A stretch of 64,000 bases of DNA, from positions 1,714,001 through 1,778,000 of the forward strand of contig NZ_CP072334.1 of assembly GCF_018127805.1 (NCBI RefSeq), read 5' to 3'. Position 1 is the first letter of the stretch; every line of letters starts with the position of its first letter. This document shows positions 9,533 through 19,107 of this stretch, in pieces. The notes below the pieces were generated by a model. That model ran no database searches and was not told where the DNA came from. It was given only the letters and a program-made list of their open reading frames with translations. Source of the DNA: Prevotella sp. oral taxon 475. GTDB lineage: Bacteria > Bacteroidota > Bacteroidia > Bacteroidales > Bacteroidaceae. Both the position numbers and the translations under genes were made by a program.

Positions 9533-9897
9533 AACAAAAAACTTGGCCCGTGCAAGTCTACCCCACTGAAAATATTGAAAAAAGAGGAGAAAAAGACTTG
9601 CATTCTCCATGTCAGAGCCTCCCTTTCCGCCTCCTCTCTCCCCTCTTCATCGCGTTGACAAACACGTTGTTGTTACACGGCAGACAGATAATCCCGTTAA
9701 CCCAAACGCCCCGAAGCGTTGAGAAAACGTCTTGATCTGATAGACGTTGACAGAAGCACAGATGGACAAGGGGCACCTTGACAGTTACAGGATTGCTATA
9801 TATAATAAGGTGGATTCGTGATGAGGAACCGCTCTTGCTTCAAAGAACACAACACCCACATCCTCTGACGACATGCTCGCCCTGCAACATCCCTTTT

Positions 9898-9985
9898 GCA
9901 AAAGCTAAGCTTTCGCCCTCCTATCTCTTAGCTTTTGAACCTTAAAAGCTAAGAGATGGGCATGTAAAAGCTAAGAGATGGTAAA
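9898..9985. repeat. 88-bp intergenic element, four 22-bp units (copy A)
   Basis: Four adjoining 22-bp units at 9898, 9920, 9942 and 9964. Units 1, 3 and 4 carry (GC/GT/TT)AAAAGCTAAG plus a variable ten-base tail; unit 2 is the reverse complement form, CTCTTAGCTTTTG. It is one of six similar elements in the window. In the rest of the 9533-10299 stretch I see no gene or other clear signal. Confidence 0.85.
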
Positions 9986-10299
9986 CCGCTTGTCGAATCT
10001 ACTGAAACCCACCGACTTCCATCACGTTTTATTTTCCTCGTTGTCTGTTCGGCAACAGCTGTTTTAAGAATTCTTTCAACAGTCGTATCTCCACATTTTT
10101 TCCTCTCATATCAGCATCCAAGAATCATCCAAAAGAACAACAGGCCAGTCACCCTTACCTTTGCTTTCATGTCAGATCTGTCAGCCTCTTAAGGTGTAAC
10201 AATCGTTAATAATCGAGCGTAATATTTTCGTTTTTAGTCGATATAGAGGCCGTTAATAATTAAATACTACTAATTTTACGAGAAATTTAAACAAAAACA

Positions 10300-10332
10300 T
10301 TTGTGAGTTAGATATAAAAATCACTATTTTTG
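10300..10332 (+). promoter_or_regulatory. Promoter of the SusC/SusD locus
   Basis: TTTG at 10300-10303 and TATTTTTG at 10325-10332, separated by 21 bases, match the Bacteroidota -33/-7 promoter. The region around it is AT-rich. The leader to the susC start is close to 190 bases, long enough for regulation in the leader. Confidence 0.65.
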
Positions 10333-10527
10333 CCCGTCAGTAATTCAGTAAAGAATAGGTTGTCAATCATTAATGCCTGTTGAAAAGTTGTATTCCCACG
10401 TAACAAAAAGGGATATTTCATCCACATACCAGGAAGAGCACAGCCTATATACCATTACTTTCCCCTGCCCTATTGCACAAAAAAGCTATCACAAGCCAAC
10501 CAAATAAAGACAGACTAAATAGATGAA

Positions 10528-13500
10528 ATGTTTATGAATAAAAAGCTACTTATGTGTTTGACCACCCTCTTTCTGTGCGTAAGCGCAGTTGTGGCGCAAA
10601 CAAAAATCTCGGGTACGGTGATGTCGGCAGGCGACAACGAACCCATTATTGGTGCTACCATCACGGTGGTAGGAACCAAAACGGCGGCAGTAACCGACGT
10701 GGACGGGCATTTCTCGCTCACCACCGACGCACACAATCCACAAATTACCGTTAGTTACATCGGCATGGTGGCACAGACGTTAAAGGCTTCGGCCAACATG
10801 CACATAGTGCTCAAGGCCAACGCTCAAGTGCTTAACGAGGTGGTGGTAACGGGTCTTACGCGCACAGACCGCCGTTTGTTTACGGGTGCTACCGATAAGG
10901 TTGACGCCGAGAAAGCCCGACTGAGCGGTGTGGCCGACATCAGTCGGTCGCTCGAAGGGCAGGCTGCGGGCGTGTCGGTGCAGAACGTCAGCGGAACGTT
11001 TGGCACAGCCCCGAAGATACGCGTTCGTGGTGCGACCTCTATTTACGGAAGTAGTAAGCCTCTGTGGGTGGTGGATGGCGTTATCATGGAGGATGCCGCC
11101 AACGTGGGAGCTGACGATTTGGCTTCGGGAAACCCTGAAACGCTTATCTCATCGGCTATCGCAGGCCTGAACGCCGACGACATCGAAAGCTTCCAGATAC
11201 TGAAAGACGGCTCGGCCACCTCTATCTATGGAGCGCGTGCAATGGCTGGCGTTATTGTTGTTACTACCAAAAAGGGCAAACAAGGACAAGCACATATCAG
11301 CTATACGGGCGAGTTTACCACCAGACTTGTACCTTCATACAACAACTTCGACATCCTCGACTCCAAAGAACAGATGGGTATTTACCGGGAAATGGCCGAC
11401 AAGGGTTGGCTCAATCTCTCTGAAGTGCTCAATGGTAGCGAGTATGGCGTATACGGAAAGATGTACGAACTCACCAATCGATATGACCGTCTTACGGGTC
11501 GTTTCGCATTGGAGAACACCACCGAGGCGAAGAACCGCTACCTGCAACAGGCCGAATTCAGAAATACCAACTGGTTTAACGAGCTTTTCTCTACTAATAT
11601 CATGCAGAATCACTCTGTGAGTCTGAGCGGCGGCACACAAACATCGAACTACTATGCCTCATTCAGTGCAATGCTCGATCCGGGTTGGTACAAACAAAGC
11701 AACGTGAATCGCTACACGCTCAGCTTGAACCTGACGCAACATTTGTCGGACAAATTATCGCTCAACCTCATCGGCGGAGCAGCCTATCGCAAGCAACGCG
11801 CCCCCGGAACGCTGGGACAAGACGTAGACGTTGTTAGCGGCGAGGTGAAACGCGACTTCGATATCAATCCTTATTCTTATGCCAGCAACACCTCGCGCGT
11901 ATTGGATCCCAATGAGTATTATGTTTCCAATTTTGCGCCGTTCAACATCTTCAACGAGCTGAACAACAATTATATCGACCTCAATGTCCTCGATGCTAAA
12001 TTCCAATTAGAACTGAAGTATAAACCCATTAAGGGATTGGAACTCTCGGCTTTGGGTGCCTTTAAGTACATGGCTTCCACACAAGAACACCATGTAAAAG
12101 ACAATTCCAACCAGGCAATGGCCTATCGGGCTATGGCCAATGGCATCATCCGCGAAGCCAATAAGTATCTCTATAAGGATCCGTCCAACCCCTACAATCT
12201 TCCCTTCTCGGTGTTGCCCTACGGCGGTTTGTATCATAAGGGCGACAATCGCATGAGCGATTACGACCTGCGCGCTACGGCTAACTACAACCATACCTTC
12301 GCTCAAAAGCACATTATGAACCTTTTTGCAGGTATGGAGGTGAAGAGCATCGAACGCCAGCGTACCGTTTTCGAAGGCTCAGGACTGCGTTACGATGCGG
12401 GTCAAGTGCCGTTCTACATTTACGAATACTTCAAACGGGCCGTCGAGGCAGGCAACACCTATTACATGATAACGCCAACAAACTCGCGTAGTGTGGCTTT
12501 CTACGGCAACGCCACTTATAGCTATAAGGGTCGTTACGTGTTCAATGGTACCCTTCGTTACGAGGGTTCGAACCAGATGGGACGTGATACCAACGCCCGA
12601 TGGATGCCCACATGGAACGTGTCGGGTGCTTGGAACGTGCACGAAGAAAACTGGTTTGGCAAACTTTCACCCCTTTCTCGCCTAACCTTACGTGCCTCGT
12701 ACAGTCTTACGGGTACGCCTCCCGATGCCTCATACAGCAACTCTACGGCTATCATTAAGGCTTCTAACCCCTTCCGCCTCTTTGCCGAAGACCAAGAACC
12801 ACAACTCGAAATATACGAATTGGCTAATGCTAACCTCACCTACGAGAAGAAAAATGAATTGAACTTAGGGTTCGACGCCTCGCTATGGAACAACCGTTTG
12901 GGTATCACCTTCGACTTCTACACTCGAAAGAACTTCGATGAAATAGGTCCAATGGTTACTGCCGGAACGGGCGGACAAATCATACGCGCTGCCAACGTGG
13001 CCGAAATGAACTCTAATGGCGTTGAACTAAGCCTCTCGTCGGTGAACTTAAAGAACAAACATTTCTCGTGGACCACAAGCTTTATCTATGCATACGCCAA
13101 CACCGAGATAACTAAGCTTTTCAATCAAGGCAACGTGATGAGTCTGGTTAGTGGCAGCGGATTTGCCAAACGTGGCTATCCTGCACGCTCGTTGTTCTCT
13201 ATTCCCTTCATAGGTCTTAACGACGAAGGAATGCCCATGGTGCTGAACGAGAAAGGAATGGTAACAACCGATGACATTAACTTCCAAGAGCGCACCCTAA
13301 CAGACTTCCTTAAATACGAAGGACCTACCGATCCGCTGCACACTGGCTCTGTTGGCAACGTGTTTACATACCGTGGTTTCAGACTCAATGTTTTCGTAAC
13401 CTACGCCTTTGGCAATGTGGTGCGCCTTGATCCGAAGTTCCGTGCACGTTATAACGATCTCGTTTCAATGACCAATGCCTTTAAAAACCGATTGACAAAG

Positions 13501-13848
13501 TCTGGCGAAGAAACTCAAACCAACGTGCCTGGCATTATCTCTAAGGCTCAATACATGGCCAACACCAACCTTCGGCAAGGATATAATGCCTACAACTACA
13601 CCGATGTTCGTATCGCTAAGGGCGACTTTATCCGCCTGAAGGAAGTGTCGTTGGGCTACGATTTGCCTGCACAATGGCTCAAAAACGCCATGGTAAAGAA
13701 TGTGTCGCTCAAGTTGCAAGCCACTAATCTCTTTTTGCTCTATGCCGATAAGCGACTCAATGGGCAAGATCCCGAATTCTATAACGTGGGTGGTGTGGCT
13801 TCGCCTATGCCCAAACAATTCACTCTTACTGTAAAACTCGGACTTTAA
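10528..13848 (+). CDS. SusC/RagA-type TonB-dependent outer membrane transporter
   Basis: 1106 residues: signal peptide, a carboxypeptidase-regulatory-like domain (about 27-110, KISGTVMSAGDNEPIIGATI), a TonB-box/plug transition at LNEVVVTGLTRTDRRLFTGA, a plug domain with IRVRGATSIYGSSKPLWVVDG and GSATSIYGARAMAGVI, then a 22-strand beta-barrel ending in FTLTVKLGL. This is the TonB-dependent channel that imports a ligand captured by the SusD partner. No glycoside hydrolase is present in the locus, and the metallohydrolase neighbour suggests that the substrate may not be a polysaccharide. A second ATG two codons in is equally possible. First gene of a five-gene set. Confidence 0.92.
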   Translation: MFMNKKLLMCLTTLFLCVSAVVAQTKISGTVMSAGDNEPIIGATITVVGTKTAAVTDVDGHFSLTTDAHNPQITVSYIGMVAQTLKASANMHIVLKANAQVLNEVVVTGLTRTDRRLFTGATDKVDAEKARLSGVADISRSLEGQAAGVSVQNVSGTFGTAPKIRVRGATSIYGSSKPLWVVDGVIMEDAANVGADDLASGNPETLISSAIAGLNADDIESFQILKDGSATSIYGARAMAGVIVVTTKKGKQGQAHISYTGEFTTRLVPSYNNFDILDSKEQMGIYREMADKGWLNLSEVLNGSEYGVYGKMYELTNRYDRLTGRFALENTTEAKNRYLQQAEFRNTNWFNELFSTNIMQNHSVSLSGGTQTSNYYASFSAMLDPGWYKQSNVNRYTLSLNLTQHLSDKLSLNLIGGAAYRKQRAPGTLGQDVDVVSGEVKRDFDINPYSYASNTSRVLDPNEYYVSNFAPFNIFNELNNNYIDLNVLDAKFQLELKYKPIKGLELSALGAFKYMASTQEHHVKDNSNQAMAYRAMANGIIREANKYLYKDPSNPYNLPFSVLPYGGLYHKGDNRMSDYDLRATANYNHTFAQKHIMNLFAGMEVKSIERQRTVFEGSGLRYDAGQVPFYIYEYFKRAVEAGNTYYMITPTNSRSVAFYGNATYSYKGRYVFNGTLRYEGSNQMGRDTNARWMPTWNVSGAWNVHEENWFGKLSPLSRLTLRASYSLTGTPPDASYSNSTAIIKASNPFRLFAEDQEPQLEIYELANANLTYEKKNELNLGFDASLWNNRLGITFDFYTRKNFDEIGPMVTAGTGGQIIRAANVAEMNSNGVELSLSSVNLKNKHFSWTTSFIYAYANTEITKLFNQGNVMSLVSGSGFAKRGYPARSLFSIPFIGLNDEGMPMVLNEKGMVTTDDINFQERTLTDFLKYEGPTDPLHTGSVGNVFTYRGFRLNVFVTYAFGNVVRLDPKFRARYNDLVSMTNAFKNRLTKSGEETQTNVPGIISKAQYMANTNLRQGYNAYNYTDVRIAKGDFIRLKEVSLGYDLPAQWLKNAMVKNVSLKLQATNLFLLYADKRLNGQDPEFYNVGGVASPMPKQFTLTVKLGL

Positions 13849-13859
13849 ACCCTACGAAG

Positions 13860-15431
13860 ATGAAAATTAATAAATATATAATAGGTGGGTCGATGGTTGC
13901 TGTTTCGTTCGCGTTAGCCTCATGCAACGATTTCCTCAACAAGTATCCCGACAGCCGTATGGATCTCAAAAATCCCTCGGAAGTGAGTCAACTCCTCGTT
14001 AGTGCATACCCTTCGGCACATCCCGCCTACCTTACCGAGATGTATTCGGACAATACCGACGAGCAGTTGCACAGCACGTGGAGCACGTTCGACAGGTTTC
14101 AAGAGCAGGCTTACCAATGGAAAGACATCGATGAGGTGCGTAACGCCGAAACGCCTTTCCAACTTTGGGAAGCCCACTACACCGCTGTGGCCACAGCCAA
14201 TGAGGCCATTGCACACATCAAAAGCGTAAAAAATCCTCGTGATTACGATGCACAGCTGGGCGAAGCATTGCTTTGCAGGGCCTTCGCCATGTTCCAATTG
14301 AGTACAGTTTTCTGCCAAGCCTACGACAAAACGACGGCTCAAAACAACTTGGGAATGCCTTACCCAACAGAGCCCGAACGAATTGTGGGACGCCTGATGG
14401 AACGTGGAACACTGGCGCAACTTTACGAAAAGATAGAAAAAGACCTGCAAGAAGGCATCTCGCTTGTTGGCACTAAGTATGCCCGACCTAAGTTCCACTT
14501 CACTAAGCAAGCAGCTTACGCCTTCGCAACACGCTTCTATCTCTATGCTCAACAATACGATAAAGCCGTGCAATACGCCAATATGGTGTTGGGAGATCAG
14601 CCTGCCGACGTCCTTAGAAACTGGACCGAATGGAATCGTTTAGGGCCAAGCGGAAACGTACAGCCTAATGCTTTCGTACAAGCATCCAACAATGCCAACA
14701 TCTTATTGTTGCCCGTACCCTCCGAATGGGGTGTAATAAGTATCCCCGTATTGGCTGGAAGCAAGTATGCGCACGGTGAAATGACAAGTAAAACCGAAAC
14801 GTTGCAGGCTCCTGGGCCATGGGGTAATAGCGGAACGGAACTACTTTACACCGTTACTTACAACAATGGCGTGTCGAAATATGCCTTGCGCAAGATTCCC
14901 TACGTGCCTCGTGTGACAGACGTTGCGGCAGGTATCGGCATCCCCTACACCGAGTTTGCCGTGTTTAACACCGATGCTACCCTGCTCGAACGTGCCGAAG
15001 CGTATGCCCTTTCCGGAAAATATGCCGAAGCATTGAACGATATCAACACCGAATTGGCTGTTTTTTCGAAAAAGAAGGTCCGGCTTACGCTTGACCAGAT
15101 CAAGGATTTCTACAACTCCCTGGCTTATTACACGCCCACCAAACCTACGCCCAGGAAAGCTCTGCATCCGCTTTTCACCATCGAGAAAACCACGCAAGAG
15201 CCACTTCTCCAATGTATCTTGCAGTTGCGTCGCATCCTCACCATACATGAAGGATTCAGATTACAAGATGTGAAACGCTATGGCATCACTCTGTATCGCA
15301 GGCAAGTGGATATACGTTCGACCGTTACCGCCCTTACCGACTCGATGAAAGTGGGCGATCCACGCTTAGCCATCCAGTTGCCACAAGACGTTATTTCTGC
15401 CGGAATAACGGCCAATCCCCGTAACAAGTAA
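13860..15431 (+). CDS. SusD/RagB-type ligand-binding lipoprotein
   Basis: 523 residues with a lipoprotein signal (ALASCNDFLNKYPDSRMD), the usual start of RagB/SusD proteins. The N-terminal half carries TPR-like helices (EAIAHIK, LGEALLCRAFAMFQL, YEKIEKDLQEGI) and the C-terminal half the variable ligand-binding part with FRLQDVKRYGI. It caps the SusC barrel on the cell surface. It starts 11 bases after the SusC stop, so both are co-transcribed. The ligand is unknown. Confidence 0.9.
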   Translation: MKINKYIIGGSMVAVSFALASCNDFLNKYPDSRMDLKNPSEVSQLLVSAYPSAHPAYLTEMYSDNTDEQLHSTWSTFDRFQEQAYQWKDIDEVRNAETPFQLWEAHYTAVATANEAIAHIKSVKNPRDYDAQLGEALLCRAFAMFQLSTVFCQAYDKTTAQNNLGMPYPTEPERIVGRLMERGTLAQLYEKIEKDLQEGISLVGTKYARPKFHFTKQAAYAFATRFYLYAQQYDKAVQYANMVLGDQPADVLRNWTEWNRLGPSGNVQPNAFVQASNNANILLLPVPSEWGVISIPVLAGSKYAHGEMTSKTETLQAPGPWGNSGTELLYTVTYNNGVSKYALRKIPYVPRVTDVAAGIGIPYTEFAVFNTDATLLERAEAYALSGKYAEALNDINTELAVFSKKKVRLTLDQIKDFYNSLAYYTPTKPTPRKALHPLFTIEKTTQEPLLQCILQLRRILTIHEGFRLQDVKRYGITLYRRQVDIRSTVTALTDSMKVGDPRLAIQLPQDVISAGITANPRNK

Positions 15432-15443
15432 AACTATACGCTC

Positions 15444-16331
15444 ATGAAGAAGTATTTATATTTGGCTGCAATCGCCTTCGCATGCTGTGCCACAACCTTG
15501 TTTTCGTGCAGCGATGACAAACTGAGCGGCGACTCTATCTTCTCTACTAAAGCACAAAAGCGGAATCCCTTCGACCAGTGGCTGTATAAAAACTACACCA
15601 TGCCTTACAATGTGGATTTCCAATATCGGCTTAAGACAGAGGAAACAGATAAAGCCTATCATTTCGTTCCTGCCGATTCGGCCAAGACGGCCAAGCTGGC
15701 CATCATCACAAAGTTCATGTGGTTCGACCCATATACGGAAACTATCGGCCTCGACTTTATAAAAGAGAATGCGCCGCGCATCATCGTAGCCGTGGGCATT
15801 CCTGGTTATACGCGCTACCGAACCGAAGTGGTGGGCAGTGCCGAGGGTGGCTATAAGGTGACGTTAAGCAAGGTAAACGCCCTTACCGACGACCTGCTGA
15901 AAGACTATCGCAGCATGACTGGCTTTTATTTCCACACCATGCACCACGAGTTTATGCACATCTTGAACCAGAAAAAGCCCTACGACGAGTCGTACGACAA
16001 CATCTCTCGTTCCGACTACGTAAGCGGCAACTGGACCTCTGTGCCCGAAAAGCGGGCATACGCGTTAGGGTTTGTGTCGCCTTATTCGATGGAAAACCCT
16101 GCCGAAGACATTGCCGAGCTTTACTCCATTTATGTGACCAGCACGCCACAGGAGTGGAATTCCATCTTACAGTCTGCCGGAACAAAAGGCACGAGCATTA
16201 TCAACAGAAAGCTAAAGATCGTGCGCGATTATATGAGGAACGCTTGGGATGCAGACATCGACTTGCTACGCAACGCCATATTACGGAGAGGTGGGAAAAT
16301 TTCCACGCTCGATTTGAATAGCTTAAAGTAG
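15444..16331 (+). CDS. Substrate import-associated zinc metallohydrolase lipoprotein
   Basis: 295 residues, lipoprotein signal (CATTLFSCSDD). The zinc site HEFMH (residues 168-172, HExxH type) sits in FHTMHHEFMHILNQKKPYD, and AEDIAELYSIYVT downstream could supply a third ligand. This matches the HExxH lipoprotein family encoded beside SusC/SusD pairs (TIGR04549-type), thought to cleave a substrate at the cell surface before import. It lies 12 bases after the SusD stop. Whether the substrate is peptide or something else is unknown. Confidence 0.82.
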   Translation: MKKYLYLAAIAFACCATTLFSCSDDKLSGDSIFSTKAQKRNPFDQWLYKNYTMPYNVDFQYRLKTEETDKAYHFVPADSAKTAKLAIITKFMWFDPYTETIGLDFIKENAPRIIVAVGIPGYTRYRTEVVGSAEGGYKVTLSKVNALTDDLLKDYRSMTGFYFHTMHHEFMHILNQKKPYDESYDNISRSDYVSGNWTSVPEKRAYALGFVSPYSMENPAEDIAELYSIYVTSTPQEWNSILQSAGTKGTSIINRKLKIVRDYMRNAWDADIDLLRNAILRRGGKISTLDLNSLK

Positions 16332-16384
16332 CAAGACAATGAAGACGAACATTAATAATATTAAAGAAGTAAAACGATAAGCAA

Positions 16385-17662
16385 ATGAAAAAGGCATATT
16401 TCCTATTCATATCCGTGGTGCTGACACTCCTCATGCAATCGTGTTTGCACGAAAAGAATACGACTTTTGACCTCCCCGCCGCAGAGCGAGTAGACCAAAG
16501 TGTAGCAGATTACACCACACTATTAGAATCGTCTGAAGGTGGCTGGATGCTGCATTATTATGCAGGAAGAAACTATAGCTACGGAGGATACACCCTACTA
16601 TTGAAGTTTAAAAACGGACATGTCACTGCCATGGGCGACGTGTTAGACCCCGAAGAAAAGGCCACTTCCGAATACGAAGTAGTGAAAGACCAAGGCCCCA
16701 TGCTCTCGTTCAACGTATATAATAAGGTGATACACCCCCTGGCAGCACCCTGGTTGGGCAACCCAGAGGGCATTCAGGGCGACTACGAGTTTGCCATACT
16801 ACGTGCCACAACAGACAGTATCGTGCTCAGAGGTCGCAAATGGAAGAACGAAATGGTGCTTACACGCCTGCCCAAAGACACCAATTGGGATGAGTACATG
16901 ATGGGTATCATCACCGTGAAAGACGGAATGAGCGTCAGCACTTATAACTTTATCCAAGGCAACGACACCTTGGCACAAGGCTCCATCGACCCCGACACAC
17001 GCCGAATCACCGTTACGCTGGGTCAAACCAAGTGGGACATGCCCTATTGCACTAATGCTACAGGCATCGTGTTGCGCCAACCTATCACCATCGGAGGCAA
17101 ACAATATCAAAACCTTACATGGAATGAAACCGAGCGAGCCCTTACCGAAGGCGAACTCAAAGTGGCGCAATACACACCTTCCAATCACAAGAAAATAGAC
17201 TTCTGGGTAGGCGAATGGCAACTCAAAACGAGTTTGAGAAAACGCATCACCCTCACCTTGGAACGAGCCACAGCCCCGAACACTCTGAAAGGATATTTGC
17301 TTTACGACAAGGTGAGCTACGAACTGCAACTCACCTACGATCCCATCAACGGGCGAATAGAGCTTCCCGGCCAACCTGTTATCGACCCCACCTACAAGTA
17401 TCCCGCAGGAATCGTAATGGTTCCCGCCTCTCAGAAAGACAGTAAGCTCTTCGGAGAAGGTAAGGGCAGTATGTATTTCACCTGGAATGAGGATATGTCT
17501 CGAGCCGATGCCGAAGACAGCGGACAGATTTCAGGCTACACCGTAGACTCGTTCTTGGGCGTTGCCTATGGCGAAGACCTAAGTCCCTTGCTCAATCCAA
17601 AGGGAGGTTACGTATACGCCTTCACATTGCCGAACATCGAATACATTAAGAAACTAAAATGA
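16385..17662 (+). CDS. DUF4302 lipoprotein of the SusC/SusD locus
   Basis: 425 residues, lipoprotein signal (TLLMQSCLHEKNT). The N-terminal part with VADYTTLLESSEGGWMLHYY and GGYTLLLKFKNGHVTAMGD is typical of DUF4302 proteins, which occur as accessory surface lipoproteins of SusC/SusD loci that also carry the HExxH lipoprotein. It is probably a surface-exposed binding protein of mixed beta structure. The next ORF starts inside its last codons. Confidence 0.75.
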   Translation: MKKAYFLFISVVLTLLMQSCLHEKNTTFDLPAAERVDQSVADYTTLLESSEGGWMLHYYAGRNYSYGGYTLLLKFKNGHVTAMGDVLDPEEKATSEYEVVKDQGPMLSFNVYNKVIHPLAAPWLGNPEGIQGDYEFAILRATTDSIVLRGRKWKNEMVLTRLPKDTNWDEYMMGIITVKDGMSVSTYNFIQGNDTLAQGSIDPDTRRITVTLGQTKWDMPYCTNATGIVLRQPITIGGKQYQNLTWNETERALTEGELKVAQYTPSNHKKIDFWVGEWQLKTSLRKRITLTLERATAPNTLKGYLLYDKVSYELQLTYDPINGRIELPGQPVIDPTYKYPAGIVMVPASQKDSKLFGEGKGSMYFTWNEDMSRADAEDSGQISGYTVDSFLGVAYGEDLSPLLNPKGGYVYAFTLPNIEYIKKLK

Positions 17663-17670
17663 CAACCACT

Positions 17671-18735
17671 ATGAACAAATTCATTTCCATATCCCTGGCC
17701 ACGGGTCTGACTGCTCTTATGGTGGCGTGCAGCAGCGATAAAGACCTGCCAGCGTATGCTGCGGGCCTCTCTGTGGTCAAGGCACAAACCACATTTCATG
17801 TGCTGGGCGGAACACAAGAGGTGACATTGGCCGCACAACCGGCACAGGCTTATGCGCAAGATGCCTGGCTCGCTGTGACGAAAAAGGGAGAAACGCTTGC
17901 GTTGACTGCCGAGACGAACACCAGTCCGCAAACCCGGAACACCCTTTTAGTCATCAAAAATCAGCAGGGCGACTCCATCACGCTCAACATTCATCAAGAA
18001 GGCGTATCGTTCGGGCTGCCCGTTGGCGAAGAGATCTATACTGCCGACGAGGCTTTCGAGAAGTCTTTGGCAACTCCTTCCAACGTAACCGTCGACTACG
18101 GAGCTACCGAAAGTTGGATAACCGTGCAGAAAAACGGTGAAAACATTGACGTGAAAGTGGCTGCCAACACCACAGGAAAGCCACGCGTGGGCTGGGTAAC
18201 GGCTAAAGCAGTGGGACTTACCGACTCGCTTCGGGTGGTACAAGCATCCTTGGCCGACATCGAAGGAGAGTATATTCAAACAGCTCTCATGAGGCTGCCC
18301 AGTAGAGATTTGGAGAAGAAAACCACAAAAGTGCGTATTGTGGCAACAGGTACGAACAAGGCCAACTTTATCGTTGAAGACAAATACGCCTGGGAGGTTA
18401 GCTTTACTCCTGGCAAAGGTCTTACGATGTATAACGGCAAAATCGTGGGCAAAAATGAGGTAAAACCAGGCGTTTTCGAATATCTCATCACCGTGATTGT
18501 GGCCGACGATTTTAGAAAAGGACATGAAACGGCCATCAACGGAACACAAGAAAGCGTCTTGTTGACCTTCGATGATAAGGGAAACCTCGTCTTCAAAGAA
18601 GCACAGAAACTGGCTTCCGAACAAACTTTCGCCTCCTATGGTTGGAACCGCTTCTCTGATTCGAAACCCGTTATGGGAGCTTTCCGAGGCATCGGTGAGG
18701 TATTTGTAAAACCCCAACTCAAGCGCAAACCTTAG
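17671..18735 (+). CDS. BACON-like surface lipoprotein of the SusC/SusD locus
   Basis: 354 residues from ATG at 17671; an in-frame ATG at 17659 overlaps the previous stop as ATGA and would add four residues. The lipobox is GLTALMVACSSDKD. Residues about 30-200 contain two repeats with the pattern of BACON/Ig-like domains (SWITVQKNGENIDVKVAANTT; DAWLAVTKKGETLALTAETN). The C-terminal part has no domain I recognise. As the last gene of the locus it is probably an additional ligand-binding lipoprotein. A strong terminator follows. Confidence 0.65.
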   Translation: MNKFISISLATGLTALMVACSSDKDLPAYAAGLSVVKAQTTFHVLGGTQEVTLAAQPAQAYAQDAWLAVTKKGETLALTAETNTSPQTRNTLLVIKNQQGDSITLNIHQEGVSFGLPVGEEIYTADEAFEKSLATPSNVTVDYGATESWITVQKNGENIDVKVAANTTGKPRVGWVTAKAVGLTDSLRVVQASLADIEGEYIQTALMRLPSRDLEKKTTKVRIVATGTNKANFIVEDKYAWEVSFTPGKGLTMYNGKIVGKNEVKPGVFEYLITVIVADDFRKGHETAINGTQESVLLTFDDKGNLVFKEAQKLASEQTFASYGWNRFSDSKPVMGAFRGIGEVFVKPQLKRKP

Positions 18736-18769
18736 ATTCTCTAAGAACTGACAGATTCAAATAGCCGAG

Positions 18770-18821
18770 CGTGTTCTGCACATCTTCATTCAATGAACGA
18801 GAAGATGGCAGAACACGTTTT
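18770..18821 (+). terminator. Terminator of the SusC/SusD locus
   Basis: CGTGTTCTGC-A-CATCTTC (18770-18787) pairs with GAAGATGGCAGAACACG (18801-18817) with one bulged A and a 13-base loop, followed by TTTTG. The repeat element copy B begins right after it. Confidence 0.8.
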
Positions 18822-18909
18822 GCAAAAGCTCAGCTTTCGTCCTCCGTTTTCTTAGCTTTTACATCGCCATCTCTTAGCTTTTGCACCTCAAAAGCTAAGC
18901 TTTTACAAC
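18822..18909. repeat. 88-bp intergenic element, four 22-bp units (copy B)
   Basis: Units start at 18822, 18844, 18866 and 18888. Units 1 and 4 are forward (AAAAGCTCAGCTTT; AAAAGCTAAGCTTTT), units 2 and 3 reversed (TTTTCTTAGCTTTTAC; ATCTCTTAGCTTTTGC). The element sits between the SusC/SusD terminator and the rarA promoter. Confidence 0.85.
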
Positions 18910-19007
18910 GTATTTCCTAAGCCCCTGATTCCCAACTGAATAGGAAGGCCATCCCAAACGAGGGAAAAATCTGCCGAGAAACGGGCGCAGAAAGAGCAGG
19001 TTTTGCG

Positions 19008-19015
19008 TACCTTTG
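19008..19015 (+). promoter_or_regulatory. -7 box of the rarA promoter
   Basis: TACCTTTG followed by CAG matches the -7 consensus; it lies 92 bases before the rarA start codon. Confidence 0.55.
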
Positions 19016-19107
19016 CAGAAGACGAAAGAAGCCGAAGAGCCTTTCTATCCGCCCTCTGCACATACCTGAAGACTGCGAATGCGGAAAAAATCACTTGAAG
19101 AGAAATA

